Below, one piece after another: positions 1 through 7,178 of a DNA stretch of 11,852 nt. The stretch is from Nitrospirota bacterium. Its GTDB lineage: Bacteria > Nitrospirota > Thermodesulfovibrionia > Thermodesulfovibrionales > JdFR-86. The stretch is taken from contig DAOUWH010000019.1 of the NCBI GenBank assembly GCA_030667205.1, forward strand, positions 1-11,852, in the 5' to 3' direction. Numbering within the stretch: position 1 is the first letter of the stretch; each line of letters opens with the position of its first letter. The notes beneath the pieces were generated by a model. It had not been told where the DNA came from and did no database searches. It saw only the letters and a program-made list of their open reading frames with translations. A program made the position numbers and the translations under genes.

Positions 1-1047
1 AGCAGGGCGGCAGGCTATCTTGAGGACTGGCTTTCGGAGGGCGTGCTCGTAAGGAGTGAGAAACATGCTTTTTATGCATACAGGATGGAATACACCCTCA
101 GGGGAAGAAGGATGAGCCTGACGGGTTTTTTCGGGCTGCTGAAGCTCGTGGAGCTTGGCGATGGCGTCTACCCGCACGAGGACACGCACTCAAAGCCCAA
201 GTACGACAGGCTTGCCCTCCTTGAGCGGGCCGGGGCGAACACAAGCCCCATATTCTCCCTGTACTCGAGCCCCGGGAAAAGGGCATCAAAAGCCCTTGCA
301 CGGGTAACCGAGGCGCCCCCGTACATGGAGGCCGAGGACCCCGACGGAGCGGTGCACCGCTTCTGGCTGATAGATGACGAAGCCCTCGTAAATGAGATAC
401 GGGAAGACCTTGCGGACAAGGACATCTTTATAGCCGACGGGCACCACAGGTACGAGACCGCATTTGATTACCGGCGGGAGATGAGACGCAAAGTGCCCGA
501 TGCCGGCCCTGATGAGCCCTTCGACTATGTGCTTATGTTCTTTGCGAATACACGGGACGAGGGCCTTTCCATACTGCCCACCCACAGACTTGTTAACGTT
601 GAGGCCCCGGACGGTTTGCTTGAGAAGCTGAAGAAGCGCTTTGACGTCGAGGAGATCTCCCCCGATACGGACATAATCGGGGCGCTAAACGGGCAGGCCC
701 ATAATTTCGGGCTTTACATCAAAGGGAGCCTTTATATTCTCAATTACCGCGGCGGCGGCCTCGAGGGCCTCAACCCCGCCATCAGGGACATCGATGTGGT
801 CGTGCTCCACGAGATAGTCTTTGACAAACTCCTTGACATGGCCGACTGCCACTATGAGATGGACGTCGAAAAGTCAAAGAGGATGGTAGACGAGGGAAAG
901 TACGACGCCGCGTTCTTCCTTAACCCCACCGGGGTAGGCGACATAGAAAAAGTCGCTCTGGGCTCTGCCCGGATGCCGCCGAAATCCACATATTTCTATC
1001 CGAAAGTAAGGACAGGGTTCGTGATGAACGGTATTAAATCGTTTTAG
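1..1047 (+). CDS. DUF1015 family protein, 5' end missing
   Basis: The reading frame is open from the first base, so the gene begins before the window. A GTG at 43 is only an internal possible start. About 348 residues are visible, against roughly 400-430 for full-length DUF1015 proteins. Family signatures are readable: 'YPHEDTHSKPKYDRLALL' followed by 'SPIFSLYSSP', then 'FIADGHHRYETAFDYRREM' with the conserved Asp-Gly-His-His-Arg-Tyr, then 'ILPTHRLV' near the middle. The biochemical role of DUF1015 is not firmly established to my knowledge. In many genomes it sits beside central-metabolism or 2-hydroxyacid dehydrogenase genes, and I infer nothing more. It ends in TAG, and the gap start codon follows 12 bases later with a good ribosome site between them, so the two are probably cotranscribed. 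Confidence 0.85.
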   Translation, partial: SRAAGYLEDWLSEGVLVRSEKHAFYAYRMEYTLRGRRMSLTGFFGLLKLVELGDGVYPHEDTHSKPKYDRLALLERAGANTSPIFSLYSSPGKRASKALARVTEAPPYMEAEDPDGAVHRFWLIDDEALVNEIREDLADKDIFIADGHHRYETAFDYRREMRRKVPDAGPDEPFDYVLMFFANTRDEGLSILPTHRLVNVEAPDGLLEKLKKRFDVEEISPDTDIIGALNGQAHNFGLYIKGSLYILNYRGGGLEGLNPAIRDIDVVVLHEIVFDKLLDMADCHYEMDVEKSKRMVDEGKYDAAFFLNPTGVGDIEKVALGSARMPPKSTYFYPKVRTGFVMNGIKSF

Positions 1048-1053
1048 GGAGGT
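1047..1053 (+). promoter_or_regulatory. ribosome binding site of gap
   Basis: GGGAGGT overlaps the last base of the DUF1015 stop codon and lies 6 bases before the ATG at 1060. It fixes the gap start. Confidence 0.75.
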
Positions 1054-1059
1054 ATTTTT

Positions 1060-2067
1060 ATGCCATTGAAGGTTGCAATAAACGGGTTCGGCAGGATTGG
1101 GAGAAACTTTTTGAGAACGTGCCGCGGGCACGACGAGATAGATATAGTGGCGGTAAACGACCTTACCGACCCTAACACCCTGGCGCATCTTCTGAAGTAT
1201 GACTCCGTGCATGGTGCTTTCGGGGGAGAGGTGAAGTCCTCCGAGGGCGTAATCACCATAGACGGCCATGACGTCAAGGTCATGGCCGAGACAGACCCAT
1301 CGAAGCTGCCGTGGAAAGAGCTCGGAGTGGACGTCGTGGTGGAGTCCACCGGCAGGTTTGCCGACAAGGCCTCGGCGAGCAAGCATATTGATGCCGGGGC
1401 CGGCTGGGTAATAATCTCGGCGCCGGCAAAAGGGCCCGATGTTACCGTGTGCATGGGCGTCAACGAGGAAACGCTCGACCCCAAGGAGCACAAGGTTATC
1501 TCCAACGCCTCCTGCACGACCAACTGCCTTGCCCCGCTGGCCAAGGTGCTGCACCAGGAGTTCGGCATCGTCTGGGGCCTCATGACGACGATACACTCCT
1601 TCACCAACGACCAGAGGATACTCGACCTGCCGCACAAGGACCTCAGGCGCGCCAGGGCGGCCACCCTGAGCATGATACCCACCACTACGGGGGCGGCCAG
1701 GGCCGTGGGGCTCGTGCTCCCGGAGCTTCAGGGCAAGCTCGACGGGATGTCAATAAGGGTGCCCACGCCGAACGTATCGGTGGTTGACCTCGTTGCCGAG
1801 CTTAACAGGGACACCACTGCGGAAGATGTCAACGCCGCCCTCAAGCGGGCTGCCGAGGGGCCGATGAAGGGGATCCTGCAGTACGTCGAAGAACCGCTGG
1901 TCTCCATAGACTTCAATGGCAATCCCCATTCCTCCATAGTGGACGCAGCTGTAACCAAGGTTGTCGAGGGGCGGATGGTCAAGGTCCTTTCATGGTACGA
2001 CAACGAGATTGGCTACAGCTCCAGGCTCAGGGACCTGATTATTTACATCTCAAAGCAGGCTGGCTGA
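1060..2067 (+). CDS. gap: Type I glyceraldehyde-3-phosphate dehydrogenase (NAD-type)
   Basis: Catalyses the reversible phosphorylating oxidation of glyceraldehyde 3-phosphate to 1,3-bisphosphoglycerate in cytosolic glycolysis/gluconeogenesis. The 335 residues match the usual family length. The N-terminal Rossmann motif is 'INGFGRIGRN' (7-16), with Asp34 after strand two. The active-site motif is 'SNASCTTNCLAP' with nucleophile Cys152, and the base is His179 in 'TTIHS'. The stretch 'RILDLPHKDLRRAR' (186-199) has the Leu-Pro pair that, with Asp34, is typical of NAD-specific glycolytic GAPDH and not NADP-dependent GapB. The C-terminal motif 'SWYDNEIGYS' is intact. A strong ribosome site precedes ATG 1060. 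The TGA stop is one base from the pgk start, so gap and pgk are almost certainly translated from one message. Confidence 0.97.
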   Translation: MPLKVAINGFGRIGRNFLRTCRGHDEIDIVAVNDLTDPNTLAHLLKYDSVHGAFGGEVKSSEGVITIDGHDVKVMAETDPSKLPWKELGVDVVVESTGRFADKASASKHIDAGAGWVIISAPAKGPDVTVCMGVNEETLDPKEHKVISNASCTTNCLAPLAKVLHQEFGIVWGLMTTIHSFTNDQRILDLPHKDLRRARAATLSMIPTTTGAARAVGLVLPELQGKLDGMSIRVPTPNVSVVDLVAELNRDTTAEDVNAALKRAAEGPMKGILQYVEEPLVSIDFNGNPHSSIVDAAVTKVVEGRMVKVLSWYDNEIGYSSRLRDLIIYISKQAG

Positions 2068-2068
2068 T

Positions 2069-3271
2069 ATGAATATCGGGCTGTTGAACAAACTGACCGT
2101 CGAGGACGTCAACGTCAAGGGCAAGAGGGTTTTTATCAGGGTCGATTTCAACGTCCCCATAGACGAAAACCTCATGATAAATGATGACAGGAGAATTCGC
2201 TCCTCGCTACCGACCATAAACTACTGCATGGACGAGGGGGCGAAGGTTATCCTTGCCTCTCACCTCGGAAGGCCGAAGGGAAAACCCGACCAGCGCTACA
2301 GCCTGGCCCCTGTGGCCAAGAGGCTCCAGCGCCTACTGAACAAGGAGGTGCTGTTTGTCCCCGAATGTGTGGGGCCCGAGGTGCAGAAGGCGGGTGAAAA
2401 GATGCGGGCCGGGGACGTCATGGTACTTGAGAACATGAGGTTCGACCCCGGCGAGGAGGCCAATGACGAGGGGTTCGCAAAGGCCCTTGCCGGGCTTGCC
2501 GACGTCTACCTCAACGACGCCTTGGGCGCGGCCCACAGGAACCACGCCTCGGTAGTGGGTATCCCGAAGTTCATCCCCGCGGCGGCGGGTTTCCTGCTTA
2601 AGAAAGAGGTAGAGTACCTCAGGGGCACGGTCAGCGACCCGGTGAGGCCCTTCGTGGCGATACTTGGCGGGGCAAAGGTCTCGGGCAAGATAGGGGTGCT
2701 TGAAAACTTCCAGGACAAGGTGGACAAGGTCATAGTGGGCGGCGGCATGGCCTTCACTTTCATCAAGGCCATGGGTTTTGAGGTCGGGGACTCGCTCGTT
2801 GAGACCGATATGCTCGGGCTTGCCGAGAGGATAAGGGATAACCTCAAAAAGTACGGGGTGAAGTTCTACCTGCCCGTGGACTGTGTAATAGCGCAGAGCA
2901 TCGAGCCCGGGGCGGAGACAAAGATCGTCACCACGCAGGAGATCCCCAAGGGCTGGCGCGCGCTTGACATAGGGCCTGCCTCGTGCAGGCTGTTTGCCGA
3001 GGCCATACAGAACGCCAAGACAGTGATATGGAACGGCCCGATGGGGGTCTTTGAGATAGACGCGTTCTCAAGGGGCACTTTCGCCATCGCCCGCGCGGTG
3101 GCCGATGCCTATGCCCTCACCGTAGTGGGCGGCGGCGATACCGACCTCGCGGTGCACAGGGCGGGGGTCTCGGACTCTATCTCGTTCATATCCACAGGCG
3201 GGGGCGCGTCGCTTCAGCTCCTTGAGGGCAAGGAACTGCCGGGGATCTCGGCGCTTTCGGATAAAAAATAA
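2069..3271 (+). CDS. pgk: Phosphoglycerate kinase
   Basis: Transfers phosphate from 1,3-bisphosphoglycerate to ADP, giving ATP and 3-phosphoglycerate, directly after GAPDH in the pathway. The 400 residues are full length. Substrate-binding motifs in the N-terminal half are 'RVDFNVP' (24-30) and 'SHLGRPKG' (64-71). In the C-terminal nucleotide half are 'LGGAKVSGKIGVLENF' (199-214), 'GGGMAFTF' (224-231), 'WNGPMGVFE' (321-329) and 'GGGDTDLAV' (354-362). The last replaces the common GGGDSAAAV form, a variant I also associate with deltaproteobacterial enzymes. The ATG lies one base after the gap stop with no good Shine-Dalgarno sequence, so translational coupling is likely. The next gene is convergent and its stop lies only three bases away. 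Confidence 0.97.
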   Translation: MNIGLLNKLTVEDVNVKGKRVFIRVDFNVPIDENLMINDDRRIRSSLPTINYCMDEGAKVILASHLGRPKGKPDQRYSLAPVAKRLQRLLNKEVLFVPECVGPEVQKAGEKMRAGDVMVLENMRFDPGEEANDEGFAKALAGLADVYLNDALGAAHRNHASVVGIPKFIPAAAGFLLKKEVEYLRGTVSDPVRPFVAILGGAKVSGKIGVLENFQDKVDKVIVGGGMAFTFIKAMGFEVGDSLVETDMLGLAERIRDNLKKYGVKFYLPVDCVIAQSIEPGAETKIVTTQEIPKGWRALDIGPASCRLFAEAIQNAKTVIWNGPMGVFEIDAFSRGTFAIARAVADAYALTVVGGGDTDLAVHRAGVSDSISFISTGGGASLQLLEGKELPGISALSDKK

Positions 3272-3274
3272 CTT

Positions 3275-3682
3275 TTAAGATACGGCCTGGAGTTTTGTCC
3301 CGGATATCTTGTGCGGCAGTTGCTTGTCGAAGGGGGTCAATATCCCCCTTTTTATTTCCGACACAGAGGGGTTCTTGCACTCGAAACGCTCGATTAAATA
3401 CGCGGCCGCCTCCTGGGGTTTTATCTGATCCCCGCAAGTGAAGATGTCTACCGCCGCGTAGCCGTACTCCGGCCAGGTATGAATGCTCAGGTGGGACTCC
3501 GCTATGATGACCATTCCGCTTATGCCGATGGGATTAAACTCGTGGAACGATACGTCTACGATCGTGGCGTCGGCCTTTTTGGCCGCCGAGACCATCGCGT
3601 CCTGGACGTCCTTGATGCTGTCGAGGCGCCCGGGGTTGCAGTCTTTTAAATCTATTAAGAGATGGGTGCCTAAAGCGTGCAA
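3275..3682 (-). CDS. speH: S-adenosylmethionine decarboxylase proenzyme, class 1B
   Basis: Makes decarboxylated AdoMet, the aminopropyl donor for spermidine synthesis. The 135-residue chain is expected to cut itself between Glu62 and Ser63 in 'IAESHLSIHTWPEYGYAA', with Ser63 becoming the pyruvoyl cofactor. His68 and Cys83 (in 'DIFTCGD') are the other family catalytic residues, and their numbering matches the Thermotoga enzyme exactly. The start is TTG at 3682: the protein opens 'MHALGTHLLIDL', aligning with the family N-terminus, and a run of seven G's lies 7-13 bases upstream. No aminopropyltransferase (speE) is in the window. It faces pgk tail to tail with three bases between stops, and its 3' part holds the pgk terminator on the other strand. 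Confidence 0.95.
   Translation of the reverse strand: MHALGTHLLIDLKDCNPGRLDSIKDVQDAMVSAAKKADATIVDVSFHEFNPIGISGMVIIAESHLSIHTWPEYGYAAVDIFTCGDQIKPQEAAAYLIERFECKNPSVSEIKRGILTPFDKQLPHKISGTKLQAVS
3331..3357 (+). terminator. Intrinsic terminator for gap-pgk, lying inside the convergent gene
   Basis: On the + strand a perfect 6-bp stem AGGGGG/CCCCCT (3331-3336 with 3344-3349) encloses a 7-base loop. It runs into TTTT, A, TTT, the classic Rho-independent layout. It begins 60 bases after the pgk stop. On the - strand the same bases encode part of the speH C-terminal region (Lys-Arg-Gly-Ile-Leu-Thr-Pro), so the element has two jobs. The opposite strand lacks the U-tract, so termination should be one-directional. 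Confidence 0.7.
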
Positions 3683-3738
3683 TCCTTTACCCCCCCTTTC
3701 CGGAAGAATTTACGGAAGACGTAATCCCGTAACCTAAA

Positions 3739-3768
3739 AATTTACACCAAAACCGCTTCCCATGTCAA
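3739..3768 (-). promoter_or_regulatory. Candidate sigma70-type promoter of speH
   Basis: Read on the - strand: a perfect -35 TTGACA (3768-3763), an 18-base spacer, and -10 TAAATT (3744-3739, 4 of 6 consensus). Transcription would start about 45-50 bases before the TTG start at 3682. The -10 box is only moderate. Confidence 0.5.
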
Positions 3769-3771
3769 GGG

Positions 3772-3799
3772 GGCGCCACTGGCGCTTTACAGTGGTGCC
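3772..3799. repeat. Hairpin upstream of the speH promoter
   Basis: GGCGCCACTG (3772-3781) pairs with CAGTGGTGCC (3790-3799), a 10-bp stem with one G-T pair and an 8-base loop. There is no U-tract on either strand. It lies just upstream of the TTGACA box and downstream of asd, so it could end the asd transcript with help, protect its 3' end, or bind a regulator. Confidence 0.5.
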
Positions 3800-3827
3800 A
3801 CGGGCAGCCTGATTTGCCGATAGAAAC

Positions 3828-3857
3828 CGTTATTGCGAGCGGAGCGAAGCCACCTCA
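3828..3857. repeat. REP-like degenerate palindromic element
   Basis: The sequence around CGTTATTGCGAGCGGAGCGAAGCCACCTC matches, from memory, a widespread intergenic repeat of the form 'TTGCGAGC(G)AAGCGAAGCAATCTC' found in many bacteria. The arms are self-complementary in degenerate form (GCGAGCGG against the GAGCGAAGC side). There is one copy in this window, in the asd-speH spacer. Confidence 0.45.
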
Positions 3858-3901
3858 ACCCTGCCTGGCTGCCGGGGTTTTAACCCTCCCCCGGGACGGG
3901 G

Positions 3902-4921
3902 TTATGCCCCTTCGACGAGCTTCTCGGCTATCTGCACGGCGTTCAGGGCCGCGCCTTTACGAAGGTTGTCGGCCACAATCCAGAGGTTGATGCCGCATTC
4001 CACGGAGTCGTCCTCGCGGACCCTGCCCACGTAGGTATCGTCCTTGCCGGCCACGTCAACGGGAAGCGGGTAGACGTTCTTGTCCGGCGCGTCGAAGACC
4101 ACGATGCCCGGCGCGGCGGCAAGGGCGGCCCGCGTCTCGTTGGGCGAGATCTTCTTCTCCGTCTCTATGTTCAGGCTCTCGGAGTGGCACCTGAACACAG
4201 GAACCCTGACGGTCGTGGCGGTGATTTTTATGGAGTCGTCCCCCATTATCTTCTTGGTCTCGTTGACCATCTTCATCTCTTCCCTGGTGTAGCCGCTTTC
4301 AAGGAATTCGTCTATATGCGGCAGTACGTTGAAGGCAATCTGGTGCGGGTAGACCTCGCATCGGGGCTCCTTGAAATTGAGGATGTCCTTTGTCTGTTCG
4401 ACGAGCTCATCCATTGCCTTCTTTCCCGTGCCCGAGACGCTCTGGAACGTCGTGACCACGACCCTCTTTATCTTTGCGGCGTCGTGGATGGGTTTCAGCA
4501 CAACGACCATCTGGATGGTCGAGCAGTTGGGGTTTGCGATTATCCCCTTGTGCTTTTTGATGTCCTCGGGGTTTACCTCTGGCACGACGAGCGGGACCTC
4601 GGGGTCCATCCTCCACGCGCTTGAGTTGTCAACGACCACGCAGCCGGACTTCGCGGCAACCGGGGCCCACTTCTTCGAACGGTCTCCGCCGGCCGAGAAA
4701 AGCGCGATGTCTATGCCCTTGAAAGAGTTCTCATCGATGGTCTCCACCGGTATCTCGCTTCCCCTGAAAGGGAGCGTCTTGCCCAGCGAGCGCTCCGAGG
4801 CGAAGAGCCTGAGCTTCTCGACAGGGAAGTCCCTCTGATCGAGGGTCTCTATCATTTCGTTTCCAACCGCGCCCGTGGCGCCCACTATTGCAACTATATA
4901 GTTGTCCTTCTTTTTTAGCAC
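3902..4921 (-). CDS. asd: Aspartate-semialdehyde dehydrogenase
   Basis: Reduces aspartyl phosphate to aspartate semialdehyde with NADPH, the branch point to lysine/diaminopimelate, threonine and methionine. It has 339 residues, typical of the bacterial type. The nucleotide-binding loop is 'VGATGAVGNEM' (13-23). The nucleophile is Cys133 in 'NPNCSTIQMV', followed by 'FQSVSGTGKKAM' (159-170), and the conserved 'RVPVFRCHSE' (239-248) carries the substrate-binding Arg and catalytic His246. The start is GTG at 4921, chosen because AAGGAG sits 7-8 bases upstream and the protein then opens just before the Rossmann strand. I see no obvious terminator directly after it. A GC-rich imperfect hairpin (CCGGGG with CCCCGG, near 3872-3895) follows the stop. 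Confidence 0.96.
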   Translation of the reverse strand: MLKKKDNYIVAIVGATGAVGNEMIETLDQRDFPVEKLRLFASERSLGKTLPFRGSEIPVETIDENSFKGIDIALFSAGGDRSKKWAPVAAKSGCVVVDNSSAWRMDPEVPLVVPEVNPEDIKKHKGIIANPNCSTIQMVVVLKPIHDAAKIKRVVVTTFQSVSGTGKKAMDELVEQTKDILNFKEPRCEVYPHQIAFNVLPHIDEFLESGYTREEMKMVNETKKIMGDDSIKITATTVRVPVFRCHSESLNIETEKKISPNETRAALAAAPGIVVFDAPDKNVYPLPVDVAGKDDTYVGRVREDDSVECGINLWIVADNLRKGAALNAVQIAEKLVEGA

Positions 4922-5147
4922 CGGTTTCTCCTTATTGCTCCATGTTATCTAAATATAATAACACAAGGCCACTGGCGGGAAACAGGGAGGTTTCCCGGGC
5001 TCCCGGGCCCGCCCCGGCGCATGAGACCTCGTATTTTCCACCGGCCCGGACATAGTGTTTCGGGTACAGCGCCTCGGCAAGATTATCGCCCTTTGCGCAA
5101 CCGGGCGAAGACGCTTTTGATTTAGGTGGGCAGAGGCAAGTGTCTTA
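4922..5147. other. Intergenic region between asd and the pilin-like gene
   Basis: It holds the asd ribosome site (AAGGAG on the - strand near 4929-4934) and an AT-rich stretch at 4944-4963 that could contain the asd -10 box. No convincing -35 is visible. A perfect 8-bp hairpin, CGGGAAAC/GTTTCCCG (4976-4983 with 4990-4997), is followed by further G/C palindromic sequence to 5016. Near 5090-5110 there is a weaker stem (TCGCCC with GGGCGA) that could end the pilin-like transcript but lacks a U-tract. I see no coding sequence. Confidence 0.5.
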
Positions 5148-5609
5148 TTACAGGTGCTCGTAGCCCGGCGTCCTTGAGCGGACGGAGCAGTCGGCGGTGT
5201 CGTAGCGGTAGGGATGTCCGAAAGAGTCCAGGATGTTGTTTTCTGAGTCCAGGGCGTAGGCCTTCAGGTATTCGGCCCTGAAGATGCGTTTCCTCTCGAG
5301 GATGATTGTCTGTTCCTCGTCGCGTTTGCCCCCAATTATGGGGCCTTCGGTGTATGGCAATGCGAACTCTGCCGTCACAAGCTCATAGAGGGTATCGGGG
5401 CATCTGCTTTTTACGGCGCTGAAGATGCTTATGGTGTTGCGGAGGGTAGCGAGCTCTGACCGCAGGGCGGTCTGCCTGATTGAGCTTATGTTGCGCCCGT
5501 AGTGGTTTACGACCACGGCGATCAGGAGCGCCACGGCGATTACGACCAGGGCGGTCTCCACGATGCCGTAGCCCTGCTCCGGGCGTGGTGATGTTTTCAA
5601 ACGCGTCAA
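5148..5609 (-). CDS. Type IV pilin-like / pseudopilin protein
   Basis: A 153-residue protein with a class III (prepilin) signal. A short basic leader (Arg3, Lys5, Arg9) ends at Gly13, followed by 'YGIVETALVVIAVALLIAVVV'. Cleavage after Gly13 would put Glu at mature position 5, the residue that guides pilin assembly, and the rest is the usual hydrophobic helix. Near the C-terminus 'DSFGHPYRYD' resembles the 'DPWGNPYxY' motif of GspG-type pseudopilins. Two cysteines, Cys66 in 'KSRCPDTLYEL' and Cys142, could form a disulfide. The start TTG at 5609 directly abuts the iscU stop. A second in-frame TTG three codons later is possible, and neither has a strong ribosome site. As the last gene of an Fe-S operon its presence is unexpected. 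No secretion or pilus assembly gene is in the window. Which pilus or secretion system it serves is unknown. Confidence 0.75.
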   Translation of the reverse strand: MTRLKTSPRPEQGYGIVETALVVIAVALLIAVVVNHYGRNISSIRQTALRSELATLRNTISIFSAVKSRCPDTLYELVTAEFALPYTEGPIIGGKRDEEQTIILERKRIFRAEYLKAYALDSENNILDSFGHPYRYDTADCSVRSRTPGYEHL

Positions 5610-5981
5610 CTACTTCTTCTGCCTGCTTCTGTAGTCCTCTATCGCCATCCTGAGGGCGTCGGAGCCGAGGACCGAGCAGTGCAGCTTCTGGGCCGGAAGC
5701 CCGCCGAGTTCATCCGCGATGTTCTGCTTTGAGATAGAAAGGGCCTCATCGAGGGTCTTGCCCTTTACCATCTCCGTGATCATGCTGCTTACGGCTATGG
5801 CCGCGCCGCAGCCGAACGTCTTGAACTTGGCATCGACTATCCTGTCGCCCTCGACCTTGATCGATATCCTCATTACGTCCCCGCACGTGGGGTTGCCTTC
5901 CTCGCCGACGCCGTCGGGGTTTTCAATCTCGCCCACGTTTCGCGGGTTCATGAAGTGGTCCATTACTTTTTCGGAATACAT
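5610..5981 (-). CDS. iscU: Fe-S cluster assembly scaffold IscU/NifU N-terminal type
   Basis: Scaffold on which [2Fe-2S] clusters are built before delivery to target proteins. The 123 residues are the normal length. The three cluster ligands are Cys33 in 'NPTCGDVM', Cys58 in 'TFGCGAAIA' and Cys102 in 'KLHCSVLG', with the conserved Asp35 that governs cluster release. The opening 'MYSEKVMDHFMNPRNVG' is canonical. Its ATG shares one base with the TAA stop of the upstream iscS-like gene (TAATG). A strong AGGAGG site lies inside the end of that gene, so the two proteins should be made together and probably work as a pair. The sequence lacks the C-terminal domains of full NifU. Confidence 0.96.
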   Translation of the reverse strand: MYSEKVMDHFMNPRNVGEIENPDGVGEEGNPTCGDVMRISIKVEGDRIVDAKFKTFGCGAAIAVSSMITEMVKGKTLDEALSISKQNIADELGGLPAQKLHCSVLGSDALRMAIEDYRSRQKK

Positions 5982-7162
5982 TATCCTGACTCCTCCTGAC
6001 CGCCCCAGCCTCCGGCATAGGGCGAGATTTCTCTCAGCCTGGTTATGACCTTCGGGAATTCCTCAATGGCGTAGTCGACGTCCTCGTCGGTGCTTTCGCC
6101 TCCCATGGTGAATACGACCGAGCCCTGCGCGAGGCTTGCCGATACACCCATCGAAAGGAGCACCGGCGACGCCTTTAAGGCCTTCGAGGAGCACGCCGAG
6201 CCGCTTGCCACGTATATGCCCTTGGCCGCGAGCATAAGGAGCATGGCCTCTCCCTCGATGAACTCCACTACGAAGCTCGCGTGGCCCGGAAGCCTCTTGG
6301 TGCGGTGGCCGGTGAGATGCACGTTGGGGACCTTTAAGATGCCCTCTATAAGCCTGTCGCGCATCTTAGTGAGCCGCTTGGCGTTATCCGCAACCTCGGA
6401 GGCCGCAAGCTCCGCAGCGCGGCCCATGCCCACGATGGCCGGGACGTTCTCGGTGCCTGCCCTCCGGCCGCTTTCCTGTATGCCGCCGTAGATGAGGGGC
6501 ACTATCCTCATGCCCTCTTTCACGTAAAGCGCGGCCGCGCCCTTGGGTCCTCCGAACTGGTGTGCCGAGAGGCTCATGAGGTCCACGCCGAGCTCTCCGA
6601 CGTCAACCATGATGTTTCCGGCCGAGGCAACGGCATCGGTGTGAAAGAGCACTCCCCGCTCCTTTGCCACCGCAGCCAGCTCTTTAATCGGTTCTATGGT
6701 GCCCACCTCGGGGCTTGCGTGGATTATGGATACCAGGACTGTCTCGTCGGTGATGGATTTTCGTAAGACCTCGGGGTCGACGAGGCCGTGCTCGTCCACC
6801 GGGAGGTAGCTCACCACGAAGCCGGACTTCTCAAGGAACCGCGCGGGATTAAGTATCGAGTGGTGCTCTACCTTCGAGACGACTATGTGGGTGCCCTTGT
6901 CCTGTCTAGCAAGGGCGGCGCCCCTGATGGCGAAGTTGTTGGACTCCGCGCCGCTTGCCGTAAAAATTATCCCGGAGGGCCTCACGCCTATCAGCGATGC
7001 GACCTTCTCCCTTGCCTCCTCGATGGCCGCCTTTGCCCTGGCGCCGGCTTCGTACTGGCTTAAGGGGTTTCCGAAATCCTCCTTGAGGTACGGGAGCATC
7101 GCCTCGAGGGCCTCTTCCCTCAGGGGGGTCGTGGCGACATGGTCGAAATAATGTGTGCTCAT
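5981..7162 (-). CDS. IscS/NifS-like protein lacking the PLP-binding lysine
   Basis: A 393-residue class V aminotransferase-fold protein of the cysteine desulfurase family, which normally removes sulfur from cysteine as a Cys-bound persulfide and passes it to IscU. The persulfide cysteine, Cys324 in 'ASGSACSSKALKASP', is kept, as are His100 ('VEHHSILNP'), Asp176 ('HTDAV'), Ser199-His201 and Thr237 ('GTENVP'). The lysine that forms the Schiff base is Gln202 ('SAHQFGGPKG', codon CAG). Compared with the motifs I know, Asn-Asn is Ser150-Pro151 ('HASPEVG'), the ring-binding Gln is Ala179, the Thr before Glu73 is Ala72, and the substrate-carboxylate Arg of the 'SIRFS' motif is Val350 ('SVVFTMG'). 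The fold motifs are otherwise clean with no frameshift, so it is not a decayed gene. It is probably PLP-free or PLP-weak. ATG 7162 has AAGGGGG upstream, and iscU overlaps its stop. Confidence 0.93.
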   Translation of the reverse strand: MSTHYFDHVATTPLREEALEAMLPYLKEDFGNPLSQYEAGARAKAAIEEAREKVASLIGVRPSGIIFTASGAESNNFAIRGAALARQDKGTHIVVSKVEHHSILNPARFLEKSGFVVSYLPVDEHGLVDPEVLRKSITDETVLVSIIHASPEVGTIEPIKELAAVAKERGVLFHTDAVASAGNIMVDVGELGVDLMSLSAHQFGGPKGAAALYVKEGMRIVPLIYGGIQESGRRAGTENVPAIVGMGRAAELAASEVADNAKRLTKMRDRLIEGILKVPNVHLTGHRTKRLPGHASFVVEFIEGEAMLLMLAAKGIYVASGSACSSKALKASPVLLSMGVSASLAQGSVVFTMGGESTDEDVDYAIEEFPKVITRLREISPYAGGWGGQEESG

Positions 7163-7178
7163 TTTTTAATTCCCCCTT

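Noticed and set aside
874..1685. Long open frames on the - strand opposite gap
   Set aside because: Antisense shadows of a GC-rich, strongly conserved gene. They have no ribosome site and no recognisable domain.
6540..6570. Sequencing error or local frameshift as the cause of the missing lysine in the IscS-like protein
   Set aside because: The frame is clean on both sides (SLSAH before, FGGPKG after), and several other cofactor and substrate residues elsewhere are changed as well.
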